From the NCBI GenBank assembly GCA_017794825.1, contig CP051237.1, positions 2,356,001 through 2,420,000 on the forward strand: a stretch of DNA of 64,000 nt, given 5' to 3'. A program made the position numbers and the translations under genes. Shown piece by piece: positions 25,822 through 34,260 of this stretch (position 1 is its first letter; every line of letters begins with the position of its first letter). The stretch comes from Pararhizobium sp. GTDB lineage: Bacteria; Pseudomonadota; Alphaproteobacteria; Rhizobiales; Rhizobiaceae. A model generated the notes under the pieces. It ran no database searches and was not told the DNA's origin. It was given only the letters and a program-made list of their open reading frames with translations.

Positions 25822-26211
25822 ATGACTGCCATTCCACGACGTTCCCTGCTGCACACTGCGCTCTTTCTGGATTTCGCCGCATCCGGCGCCATGGCGTTGA
25901 TGCTCGCTATCGGAGCCGGACTGCTCGCCCCGTATCTCGGGCTCGACGCGACGTTTCTCAGGATCGTCGGTCTGCTGCTTCTGCCCTACGCCGCCCTGGT
26001 GGGCTGGACGGCCCGGCCGCCGGCTCCTGAAAAGCAAACGGTGCTGCTCATCATCGGCTGCAATATCGCCTGGGTCGCGGCGAGCATCTTGTTGCTCTTT
26101 TCCGGCTGGGCCAAACCGACGGCGCTCGGTCAAGCCTTCGTCATCGCCCAGGCCGTCGCAGTCGGCCTGTTAGCTGAACTGCAAATCATGGGCCTGAAGA
26201 AATCCGGCTAA
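25822..26211 (+). CDS. Small four-helix membrane protein
   Basis: A 129-residue hydrophobic protein starting MTAIPRRSLLHTALFLDFAA at ATG 25822, preceded by GAGAGG. Four transmembrane segments are apparent: about residues 10-35, 45-65, 72-95 and 100-122. It is divergent from the XRE/MmyB-type regulator and probably its target. A GC-rich hairpin with a T-run ends it. No functional motif is recognised; similar small proteins are annotated only as hypothetical membrane proteins. An in-frame start 21 codons upstream exists but lacks a ribosome site. Confidence 0.75.
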   Translation: MTAIPRRSLLHTALFLDFAASGAMALMLAIGAGLLAPYLGLDATFLRIVGLLLLPYAALVGWTARPPAPEKQTVLLIIGCNIAWVAASILLLFSGWAKPTALGQAFVIAQAVAVGLLAELQIMGLKKSG

Positions 26212-26228
26212 ACGTTGAATGCAAAGTT

Positions 26229-26258
26229 CCCCGCGGGGCTTGAAGCGCCGCGGGGTTT
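26229..26258. terminator. Bidirectional rho-independent-type terminator
   Basis: CCCCGCGG (26229-26236) pairs with CCGCGGGG (26248-26255). Inside the loop GCTT and AAGC extend the stem, and TTT follows. It sits between the convergent small membrane protein and RidA genes, as expected of a shared terminator. Confidence 0.75.
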
Positions 26259-26264
26259 GCAGAT

Positions 26265-26735
26265 TCAGTCGTCCGGGGCAAGCGCCACCGCCCGCAGCTC
26301 CACAAGCCCGCCCGGCACAATCAGATCTTTCACGCCGATGGCGGTCCAGGCAGGCCAAGGCGCATTCAAATAGGCGTCCCTGACCTGCACAAAGGTCTCC
26401 ATATGCCGATCCATGTCGACATGGTAGCTGGTCAGCTCCACGATATCGGCGAGACCCGCGCCCGCCTCTCCGAGGATCGAAGCCAGCGCCTCAAAGGCGG
26501 TCTCGAACTGCGCCTTGGGATCGCGCACGGCCTGAAGTGCGGCGACCGACTTTGCGTCTCCGTCCTCCAGCGTTGTGCGCGCGCCCTCGAGAGCGGCTTT
26601 TCCAGGCGCCTCGCCGTCCGGGCTGGTGCCGATGATCCCCGAACAGTATATCATGCCCCTGGCGACGACCGCTGGAGCAAAATGCCACTGATCATGAACA
26701 TCCTGGAGAGCGGCCGGAATGATCGTCTTGCGCAT
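26265..26735 (-). CDS. RidA family protein (YjgF/YER057c/UK114)
   Basis: A 156-residue RidA-superfamily protein. ATG 26735 (MRKTIIPAALQDVHDQWHFA) follows AAGAGGAG. Family landmarks are FAPAVVARGMIYCSGIIGTS, the LGEAGAGLADIVELTSYHVD helix-strand and PWPAWTAIGVKDLI. The catalytic Arg of archetypal RidA (usually in an R-x-A-V/I segment near the C-terminus) may correspond to the Arg of LVELRAVALAPDD. Canonical RidA enzymes deaminate reactive enamines; many subfamilies have other roles. It is divergent from a TIM-barrel isomerase gene 80 bases away, and the two may act on one metabolite. Confidence 0.88.
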   Translation of the reverse strand: MRKTIIPAALQDVHDQWHFAPAVVARGMIYCSGIIGTSPDGEAPGKAALEGARTTLEDGDAKSVAALQAVRDPKAQFETAFEALASILGEAGAGLADIVELTSYHVDMDRHMETFVQVRDAYLNAPWPAWTAIGVKDLIVPGGLVELRAVALAPDD

Positions 26736-26815
26736 GGTCGAACTCCTCTTGCCTGAAACATGCAACGGGTAGTAGCAATAGCTGTGCTTTGCACACCATT
26801 TTTACGAGGACCGTC

Positions 26816-27688
26816 ATGTCGGCTCAATCGAACAACGAACGCCCGGACCTGCTGGCAGCCTACTGGACGGTTGCCGGCGACGTCTACCCGTCCGCGCCGA
26901 GCGAAATCAGTCCGCATTCCTTCGCCGAGCGGGTCGAAGCGGCCGCCGAGGCGGGCTATCGCGGCGTCGGCCTCATTCATGCGGACCTGATGCATCAGGC
27001 CGGTCTGATCGGCCTCGGAACCATGCGCAACATTCTCGAGGATCACGACATGCCTTATGTCGAACTTGAGCTGCTCGTCGACTGGTTTGCCAGCGGGGAG
27101 AAGAAGTCCGCCTCCGACCGCATGCTCGACGAACTCTGCGAGGCGGCGACGGTTCTGGGCGCTCGCGATCTGAAGATCGCCGGCGAATACGGCGCGACGG
27201 AGATCGACATCGAAAAGGCGATCGAAAGCTTCGCCGCAATATGCGAATCTGCAATGCATTCCGGCGTCAGGATCGGTCTGGAAATCATGCCGTTTTCAAA
27301 CGTGGCGACGCTCGAGCGCGGACTCGACATCGTGCTTGGAGCCGACCATGAATACGGAGGGCTGGTGCTCGACATCTGGCACATAGCGCGGGGAGGCGCA
27401 TCCTATGAAGCGGTAAGCCGCGTTCCCGAGACCGCTATCGTATCGGTTGAGTTGAGCGACGCCGATGCGGATGTGCGCGGCTCGCTGTTCGAGGACACAA
27501 TCCATAACCGACGGCTTTGCGGAGAGGGCGCGCTGAATCCCTCCGGTTTCGTGGAAGCGATTCGCAAAACGGGCTTCGACGATTTCTGGTCCGTCGAGAT
27601 CATTTCCCGGGAGCAACGAAGCTTGCCGATCAGGGAAGCCGCAAGACGGTCTTTCGTCACGACCATGGCGCAGTTCGAATCTCGGTGA
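26816..27688 (+). CDS. Sugar phosphate isomerase/epimerase family protein (TIM barrel)
   Basis: A 290-residue TIM-barrel protein of the xylose-isomerase-like family (AP_endonuc_2). ATG 26816 (MSAQSNNERPDLLAAYWTVA) follows ACGAGGA. Expected metal-binding positions are visible in SGVRIGLEIMPFSNVATLE, YGGLVLDIWHIARGG, VSVELSDAD and FWSVEIISREQR. Relatives include hydroxypyruvate isomerase, inosose dehydratase and sugar epimerases, which the sequence does not separate. It is divergent from ridA and followed by a decayed transporter region. Confidence 0.85.
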   Translation: MSAQSNNERPDLLAAYWTVAGDVYPSAPSEISPHSFAERVEAAAEAGYRGVGLIHADLMHQAGLIGLGTMRNILEDHDMPYVELELLVDWFASGEKKSASDRMLDELCEAATVLGARDLKIAGEYGATEIDIEKAIESFAAICESAMHSGVRIGLEIMPFSNVATLERGLDIVLGADHEYGGLVLDIWHIARGGASYEAVSRVPETAIVSVELSDADADVRGSLFEDTIHNRRLCGEGALNPSGFVEAIRKTGFDDFWSVEIISREQRSLPIREAARRSFVTTMAQFESR

Positions 27689-27944
27689 GGGGTTCATAGG
27701 GGCGAAAAGAAAGTCTTCAGCCAAATTTGGAATCTGCCGCACGGCTTCCGAGCTATGCCAGTTGGCAATACTGGACTTGCTTCCACCTTGAAGCTGGTAG
27801 TCTTTCCACTATCGGGGACCTTGCTGGCGGGGGTATTGCATTCATGGCTGACACAACTGTGACTGCGATCATCAACCCGGCGGTGACGGATCATCTGCCG
27901 TCATTCGTCGCAATACCTGGCCATACGGACACCCTGCTTTTATC

Positions 27945-28169
27945 GTGCTCGCTTTCCTGATCGCAGGGGTCCTGGTGATCGGAGCGCTTTGTCTGAAACT
28001 GCACGCCCTGCCTGAACATCTCACGCATCACACAAGCACGGTGCAGTATGAAGTATTGACCATCCTGGCCCTGATCGCTCACTTCAAGCACAATGCGATA
28101 TTCTGGATTGCGGCGCTGCTCTTGGCGATGATTAATCTTCCCGACATAACGGCGCCGATGGTCAGGTGA
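27945..28169 (+). pseudogene. Remnant of a small inner-membrane protein (YibI/YiaW-like exporter partner)
   Basis: The frame reads VLAFLIAGVLVIGALCLKLHALPE, then YEVLTILALIAHFKHNAIFW and INLPDITAPMVR. This resembles the short two-helix membrane protein that usually precedes an HlyD-type periplasmic adaptor. No good start codon or ribosome site is present; the open frame begins at an internal GTG and continues upstream as non-coding-looking sequence. It ends exactly where the HlyD remnant begins. I treat it as the first half of a broken exporter operon. Confidence 0.5.
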
Positions 28170-28554
28170 CGCAGGCTCAGGGCGCCTACAAGCAAGCCCT
28201 CGACGAACTCAACACCAAACAGGAGCTGCTCAACCGCGATGCGAGCACCGTGTCGCAGCGCGAGGTCGAGCGGCTGCAAACGGTCGTCGACACGCGCGAA
28301 GGCGCGTGGCGTCGGCGTTCGCAAACAGTCAATCGGTGGCAACCAAGATCAATACCCTGCTGCCGGCCCAGAAGAAGAGCGCCGAGACGGCGCTTGCGCA
28401 GGCCCAGGTCGAGCTGGACAAGACCCTTGTCGTCACAGGGGTGTTCGGCGTAGTCCAGCAATTTACGCTGAGACCTGGCGAGGTCCATGCGGCGATCCTG
28501 CGGATACAGGCCCTGAGACTGCCCGTCGAAACGCTGGTGCTCGGCGGACACTGA
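28166..28554 (+). pseudogene. Frameshifted and truncated HlyD-family membrane fusion protein
   Basis: Two frames together give the coiled-coil and beta-barrel part of an HlyD/EmrA adaptor. The first reads QGAYKQALDELNTKQELLNR and STVSQREVERLQTVVDTREG. After a one-base slip near 28306 the second reads ASAFANSQSVATKINTLLPA and QVELDKTLVVTGVFG. About 130 residues remain of a protein normally around 350, with no N-terminal anchor and no C-terminal domain. The gene is dead and indicates loss of an efflux pump. Confidence 0.75.
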
Positions 28555-28572
28555 CGCCGAGCGCGAAATGCG

Positions 28573-30069
28573 TCAGGACGCCTTTCGGGGATGCAGCCAT
28601 TTCGGAAGGAAGCTGTATGCATCCCTGTCCAGGGCGACGTCGCAGTCGAGACCCGACGCGGCAAGCTTTTCCTTCAGGCTTCCATCGTTGACGGCGTCGA
28701 ACGTCTCCGTCGCCCCTCCGATGTGGGCGCCGCCAATGAATATCTGCGGAATCGTCGGCTGACCGGTCATCTGCAGCAAAGCCGCGCGAATATCGCCGCC
28801 AAGCCCGTTTTCCTGATAGGCGACGGAATCGAGATCGATGGATCGGTAACGGATGCCGGCCGCCGCGAACAGCTTTCGAACCGACCAGCAGAATTCACAC
28901 CATTCGAGGGCGAACATGACGACGGGTTCGTCCGGGTCCGCAATGGCGCTTTCGACATGTGCGAGCGCTTCCGCCTTGGCGGCGACGACAGGCGCCGCGC
29001 CCGCCGGCGCCGGGGATTGCGCTGCGTCGAAGCGATAGCCCGGCGTCGATGCGGCGATCTCCATCTCCTCGTCTGTCATTGTCTCGGCGACGTCGTCGAA
29101 CAACGGCGTCGAAAGATACCGTTCGCCCGTATCGGGAATCATCGCGAGGATTCGGGAACCCGCGGGCGCAGTTTCCGCGACCTTCAGCGCCGCCGCAAAG
29201 GTAGCGCCGCCGCTCGTTCCGCAGAAGATGCCCTCCCCGGCGGCGAGATCTCTCGCACATTGCAATGCGTCCTTGCCGCTGACGGGCTGCAGCCTGTCGA
29301 CGACGCCAAGCTCCAACGCATCGCCGGCGAGCTTCGGAATGAAATCGGGCGTCCATCCCTGCATCAGATGCGGGCGAAAGCCGGGATGGCTTGAAGCTGC
29401 GCTGCCATCGGCATTGCGCGGTTGCGCGACGCCGCTTGCGAGAAGTTGCGCGTTGTCCGGCTCCGCGACAATCACCTGCGTATCCGGCAACTTCTCCTTC
29501 AAGATCCGCGCGACGCCCTTCAGCGTTCCACCGGTGCCGCAACCGGAGACCCAGTAGTCCAGCCCGATCTCGCGGAAGTCTTCGAGAATTTCCACCGCTG
29601 TCGTGTGCGAATGGATGTCGCAATTGGCTTCATTCTCGAACTGGCGCGTCAGATGCCAGCCGTGCTTTTCCGCAAGTTCCTTCGCCTTGGCGATCATGCC
29701 AGTGCCTTTTTCGGACGCCGGCGTCAGGATCACCCGGGCGCCGAGAAACCGCATTAGGCGGCGGCGCTCAACGCTGAAACTCTCCGCCATGACGATGACC
29801 AGCGGATATCCCTTCTGGGCGCAGACCATCGCAAGGCCGATGCCGGTATTGCCCGACGTCGCTTCCACGACCGTCTGGCCGGGCTTGAGGGAACCGTCGC
29901 GCTCCGCCGCCTCGATGACGCCCAGCGCCAGCCGGTCCTTGACCGAGCCGAGCGGATTGAACGCCTCCAGTTTGGCGTAGATCTCGACATGGCCGGGACC
30001 GAGATTGTTGATCCGGACGACCGGCGTATTGCCGATGGTATCGAGAATGGATGATCTGATGCCCTGCAT
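28573..30069 (-). CDS. Cysteine synthase fused to a C-terminal glutaredoxin domain
   Basis: A 498-residue fusion. Residues 1-320 are a CysK-type O-acetylserine sulfhydrylase: the PLP lysine lies in NPLGSVKDRLALG, the substrate loop is VEATSGNTGIGLAM and the phosphate loop is SGCGTGGTLKGVAR. Residues about 400-490 are a glutaredoxin with CxxC active site (EWCEFCWSVRKLF) and the TGQPTIPQIFIGGAHIGG cis-Pro segment. ATG 30069 follows CAGGAG; the longer frame upstream is not protein-like. The enzyme would make cysteine from O-acetylserine, with the glutaredoxin domain supplying or controlling thiols. It is divergent from the methyltransferase gene. Confidence 0.9.
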   Translation of the reverse strand: MQGIRSSILDTIGNTPVVRINNLGPGHVEIYAKLEAFNPLGSVKDRLALGVIEAAERDGSLKPGQTVVEATSGNTGIGLAMVCAQKGYPLVIVMAESFSVERRRLMRFLGARVILTPASEKGTGMIAKAKELAEKHGWHLTRQFENEANCDIHSHTTAVEILEDFREIGLDYWVSGCGTGGTLKGVARILKEKLPDTQVIVAEPDNAQLLASGVAQPRNADGSAASSHPGFRPHLMQGWTPDFIPKLAGDALELGVVDRLQPVSGKDALQCARDLAAGEGIFCGTSGGATFAAALKVAETAPAGSRILAMIPDTGERYLSTPLFDDVAETMTDEEMEIAASTPGYRFDAAQSPAPAGAAPVVAAKAEALAHVESAIADPDEPVVMFALEWCEFCWSVRKLFAAAGIRYRSIDLDSVAYQENGLGGDIRAALLQMTGQPTIPQIFIGGAHIGGATETFDAVNDGSLKEKLAASGLDCDVALDRDAYSFLPKWLHPRKAS

Positions 30070-30304
30070 GATTTCTACTCCTGTTTCGGCGCGCCGACAC
30101 CGACGCCATGTCCTGCGGCGACGCCGCTCGTCGGGTCTCATAAGAAGGGCGTGTTTCAATCGAACGGCTGCAACGGGCAGTTCGTGTTTCAATTGTTTCA
30201 TGCAGGAAGCCGAGCCAAACATCAGGACGCCGACGCTCGGTCCGATATTGACATGACGCCTTGTTCCGACGTCAAACTGTCCGTGACAGTGGAGATAGGC
30301 GGCC

Positions 30305-31402
30305 ATGAACCCACCGGATAAGCATGAGGTTTCGACCGAGCATATGGTCGATTATGACCGCTACTCCCACATGCAGGACAGAGCCGTGCTGTCCAAGGCG
30401 GCGCTGATCGCCGATCTCGTCGAGCAGATCGGACCGGTTTCGCCGGAATTCGTACTGACAGACTACGGATGCGGACCCGGCCACAGCGCTATCGACACGG
30501 TCATGCCGGCGATCGAAGCCTATCGCAAGCTCGACGAAACAGCGCCGATGGTCGTCCGGCATGGCGATCAACCGAGCAACGATTGGAACAGTCTCCTGGC
30601 GTTGATCTTCGGAGCCGATGGATACCGCAAGAAATTCTCCGACATCCGCACCGAACTGGCCATCGACACGTTCTATCTGCCGATGGCGCCGCCGGGCTCC
30701 GTCGCGCTTGCGACAAGTTTCGCCGCCAGTCACTGGTTGAGCCGCGCTATCTCGCCCTGGTCCGCCGGCGCAGTATGGTTCGCCGATATGGAAGGCGTCG
30801 CGCGCCGGGAAATGGCTGCCCTCGCCCGCTCGGACTGGCTTCGGTTTCTACGCCTTCGAGCGGAGGAATTGCGATCCGGCGGCTTCCTTCTGGTATCGAC
30901 GCTGGGCAGCATCGAGGACGCAGTCGAGATAAACGGCGTCAAGGCGTCGTCGCGGCGGCTTTACCGGGCGATCCAGACCGTGGCGCAGCAGATGGTGGAT
31001 GACGGGCTTCTTTTGCAGTCCGCCCTCGACCATTTCTTGTTTCCCGTCTGGTTCCCGACGGAACGTGAGGCGCGTGAGCCGATTGAAACCGAGGCCGATC
31101 TTGCGGACGCTTTCGAAATCGTCTCGTGCGGCGTCGAACCTGCCGCGGTCAATTCGCAGGACGTTTATATCGACGAGATCGGCGATCCGAAGGCGTACGG
31201 AAATCTGTACGCCGGTTATGTGCGCAGCTTCGGTGAATCGAGCCTGCGGCTGCATCTCTTCGCCCGCTCGACGCCGGACCCTGCCGAAGTCGACAGATTG
31301 AACGAGGAATTCTTCAGCCGGTTTGCCCGCCTCTACGAAGAAGCGCCTGGCGCGCACGCGGCCGAGACATGGATCATGACGATCGTGTTGCGGCGGCGCT
31401 GA
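30305..31402 (+). CDS. SAM-dependent carboxyl methyltransferase (SABATH-like)
   Basis: A 365-residue methyltransferase. Its layout resembles the SABATH family (salicylate/benzoate/jasmonate/indole-3-acetate carboxyl methyltransferases, PF03492): an N-terminal DYDRYSHMQDRAVLSKA with the SAM/substrate Tyr and Gln, motif I LTDYGCGPGHSAIDTV, PLGSVA-like APPGSVALATSFAASHWLSR, and DHFLFPVWFPTERE late in the protein. The plant enzymes methylate carboxylates of hormones; bacterial members are little studied. It follows the divergent CysK-Grx gene with a 235-base promoter gap. The substrate is unknown, and a small aromatic or terpenoid acid is only a guess. Confidence 0.75.
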   Translation: MNPPDKHEVSTEHMVDYDRYSHMQDRAVLSKAALIADLVEQIGPVSPEFVLTDYGCGPGHSAIDTVMPAIEAYRKLDETAPMVVRHGDQPSNDWNSLLALIFGADGYRKKFSDIRTELAIDTFYLPMAPPGSVALATSFAASHWLSRAISPWSAGAVWFADMEGVARREMAALARSDWLRFLRLRAEELRSGGFLLVSTLGSIEDAVEINGVKASSRRLYRAIQTVAQQMVDDGLLLQSALDHFLFPVWFPTEREAREPIETEADLADAFEIVSCGVEPAAVNSQDVYIDEIGDPKAYGNLYAGYVRSFGESSLRLHLFARSTPDPAEVDRLNEEFFSRFARLYEEAPGAHAAETWIMTIVLRRR

Positions 31403-31466
31403 TCGGGCCGGATTGGCGGCTGGCGCCATCCATTGTCTTTCGACCGATGTCCGATGACGCAAGCGC

Positions 31467-32309
31467 TCACGAGGTTGAGGCCAAAAATTCATCACCAAGA
31501 TGACGTGACAGAAAAGCCCGCTCCCTGTCCGCCCGACGCTTCAGGATATCCAGCGCCGCTTTCGGGACCTTGATGTCTGGACCAGGGAAGACTTGACGAT
31601 CCGGTTTCGCGTAGGAATACGGACTGAGTCCGGTGTGCCTTTCTATATCGGCGAGGAGTTGGTCAGGCTGGTTTTTGATTCGCCCAAACCCGAAATAGCC
31701 CACCAGTCTTGTGGGCACGTTGCGCTCCCACCGCGGGATGCTGATGGAATAGGCGCCGCGGAGCGTCGACTGCTTCGCCGTATTAATCCACATCTGATCG
31801 TCGGCATGGTCCGGACTCAATCCGGCTGCTGCGCATCGTCGCGTCAATCGCATTTTGAGGGATGACATCTCCCGCGACAACGGGTCCCGAATCAGGAAGA
31901 TAATCGGCACATTTCCCAACTCTGCGTACAGGCGCGATATCCCTTCCTCCGGCATCAGTTCTTAACTTGGACTGAAATCGCATTTAGTTATGTTTTGCGG
32001 CGCCGACATTGCCAGCTGATACCATTCAGCAGTGAACACTCTTTCAGGGTTGGACAATGCTCTAAGTATCGACAATCGATCCTGTCTCCACGTCGGGATA
32101 TCCGGACCGAGCGCTTCAATTTTCTTAATCTCAGCATTCAGTTGATTTAGAACGGCCCCCTTCATCCAAGGTTCCCGGGCAAACCTGTAGCTGAAGTAGT
32201 GATATTCCTTGAGCGGACCCCGTCTGACATCCGGTCTGGTGGTCAGCATTGTATGCAGCCATGTTGTTCCCGCCTTCTGGGCGCCAATGCAAACAATATC
32301 CGGAATCAT
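31467..32309 (-). pseudogene. PAPS-dependent sulfotransferase interrupted by an in-frame TAA
   Basis: From ATG 32309 the frame reads MIPDIVCIGAQKAGTTWLHT, with the 5'-phosphosulfate loop around Lys12. It runs to FSPS and hits TAA at 31962-31964 (codon 116). It then continues in the same frame as ELMPEEGISRLYAELG and VPIIFLIRDPLSREMSSLKM, the 3'-phosphate site, to 31467. Intact homologues usually have a Tyr where the stop stands. The whole would be about 280 residues, normal for the family. One substitution has therefore probably killed a glycan sulfotransferase. It is the first member of a sulfation/glycosylation patch. Confidence 0.85.
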
Positions 32310-32565
32310 TAAGTGAAACTCTGAAACTACAATAGGCTGCGGTATATGTTGACGTGGCAAGCCAATCAAGACCATTCGGCCGCTTATCTCAACCTCGATA
32401 GCTCGCAGGGGTTGTGCTCGCAGACTGAATGTGCTGTATCGCTGACCGCTAGATTTAGATTTATTATCAGACACAGAATTTCGTGTGGAGTTGTTATAGC
32501 GCGTGTCGGACAGAGTTCCTGCACCGCCGCGACATCCGCCAAAAAGTGATAATTTTGAGGTTGAA

Positions 32566-34245
32566 TTGAGCAAAAAACTGATCTGGACTTATCTCGAAAG
32601 TCCGCTGACGCCTGGTGCGCAACCGGGCTACTTCGAACTCTGTCGTCGGACCGTCGAACGGACCAATCCGGACAGCGCGTTCGTCACCCTGACGCCGGCA
32701 AATCTCGAACATTATATCGGACCATTGCCAGCCTTTCTCGACGATCTGCTGATCGACGAGGACGAGCATATCGGAAAGTCAGTCAGAACCAGCTTCGTAT
32801 CAGCGCAGGTCCTCTTACAACACGGCGGCGTCTGGATCGATCCCGGATGTATCGCCACGGCATCATTTGACGATTTGTTTGCTGCGGTCGACAAACGCGG
32901 TCTGGCGGTCGTCGATCTTGGAAGGAAACGTACGCCCCGCTATTCCAATCGGCTCATCGGCGCCCGGGCCAACAACAGTATCGTGGATCGTTATGCGAAG
33001 AGACTGACCACAATCCTGGAGTCATGGGACGGCGGAGAAGGAAACCCGCTTGGCGGAGTTGCAGGCCGCTTGCTTTCCGACGTTCTCAGCGAGCAGAGCA
33101 AGCATACATTCGTTTCGCTGGACAAACGCCTACATGCCCATCTGGACGAGGAACATCAGGAACGGCTTGGCCGCGTGGACTTCAATCAAGAGTACGTCAA
33201 TGATTTGGCTCTGCGCCAGACAATCATGCTCTCGGAGAATGCGCTTTGCGACAATTTTGGCCGTCTCACGCCGGAAGAGATCCTTCGGTCGCCAACGCTT
33301 CTCGGGACAATTTTCCGGCGCGTTCTCAAGCCATCACCTGAAGCGAAGAAAGCCCCCTCCGCCGGCCGCAGGACGCCCGAGACAGGTTACGGCGATATTG
33401 CTTTGATCTTCACGACGATCAAGAGACCTCAGGCGTGCATCGATTTCGTAGAGTCAGTGCGAAGACTCTGGCCTCCAGAAATTGGCATTTATATTTCGGT
33501 GCAAGGCGATCCGCTCGAACAGTTTCAGGAAATGGCCGAGCGACACAACGTGAACCTTTTTTCCGTTCCGGAAGACTACGGTCTCGCCGCATCCCGAAAT
33601 TACGTTCTCGATCGATCGAACGAACCGGTCATACTGCTGGGCGACGACGATTTCGTTGTCAGTGACAAGACCAGGCTCGACGTCGCACTGGATATCTGGA
33701 ACAGCAATGGCGGCATCAAATTTCTGGGCGGGATGTTCGACAACTTCCAGTATGACGTGGACGGAAATCTATCCACCCGCATGTTCTTCGGCTTTGAAAA
33801 TTTGCTTGTAAGACATCGATTTATTCCAAAATCGACAATTCTGTATCCGTCACAATATTACAGCCCTGAACTGTATTACATCGATGAAGATCACTATTTT
33901 CATTTCGCCGACACTGTAAACAATTTTGCACTCATGGACCGGGCCTACATGGCGGAGATCGGCCTGCGATGGGACGACGATATGGTCATTGGCGGCGAGC
34001 ACACCGACTTCTATCTTCAACTTCAGGAGCTTAAGGATCCCGAGCATGAAGTCGTCGCCTTTACCAATGCGCTGGTGATCGAACATCAGCGGCGAATAAC
34101 AGCAGAGTATATTTCACTCAGAAGACGAAAAGAGTTCTACATCAAAGGCTTGCGAAAGTGGAATGACAGTAGCTGGTTCACTATAGGCAAGTACATTCAT
34201 CAATCGGTCGGGGTCGACGATCTCGAGACGATCAGTCATCCTTGA
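32566..34245 (+). CDS. Two-domain glycosyltransferase (GT32-like plus GT-A domain)
   Basis: A 559-residue protein. I start at TTG 32566 (SKKLIWTYLESP), which has GAGG upstream and gives the normal opening of capsular-type glycosyltransferases; a GTG 63 bases earlier adds an unlikely tail. The N-terminal half resembles the capsular polysaccharide/GT32 fold, with the segment VLLQHGGVWIDPG (about residues 82-94, in place of the usual DxD neighbourhood). From residue 275 a second GT-A domain appears with EDYGLAASRNYVLD and the nucleotide-sugar motif LLGDDDF (357-363), similar to beta-1,4-N-acetylgalactosaminyltransferases. It probably builds a surface glycan and is co-directional with the sulfotransferase fusion 15 bases on. 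Confidence 0.75.
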   Translation: MSKKLIWTYLESPLTPGAQPGYFELCRRTVERTNPDSAFVTLTPANLEHYIGPLPAFLDDLLIDEDEHIGKSVRTSFVSAQVLLQHGGVWIDPGCIATASFDDLFAAVDKRGLAVVDLGRKRTPRYSNRLIGARANNSIVDRYAKRLTTILESWDGGEGNPLGGVAGRLLSDVLSEQSKHTFVSLDKRLHAHLDEEHQERLGRVDFNQEYVNDLALRQTIMLSENALCDNFGRLTPEEILRSPTLLGTIFRRVLKPSPEAKKAPSAGRRTPETGYGDIALIFTTIKRPQACIDFVESVRRLWPPEIGIYISVQGDPLEQFQEMAERHNVNLFSVPEDYGLAASRNYVLDRSNEPVILLGDDDFVVSDKTRLDVALDIWNSNGGIKFLGGMFDNFQYDVDGNLSTRMFFGFENLLVRHRFIPKSTILYPSQYYSPELYYIDEDHYFHFADTVNNFALMDRAYMAEIGLRWDDDMVIGGEHTDFYLQLQELKDPEHEVVAFTNALVIEHQRRITAEYISLRRRKEFYIKGLRKWNDSSWFTIGKYIHQSVGVDDLETISHP

Positions 34246-34260
34246 GCATTACAAGAACCA

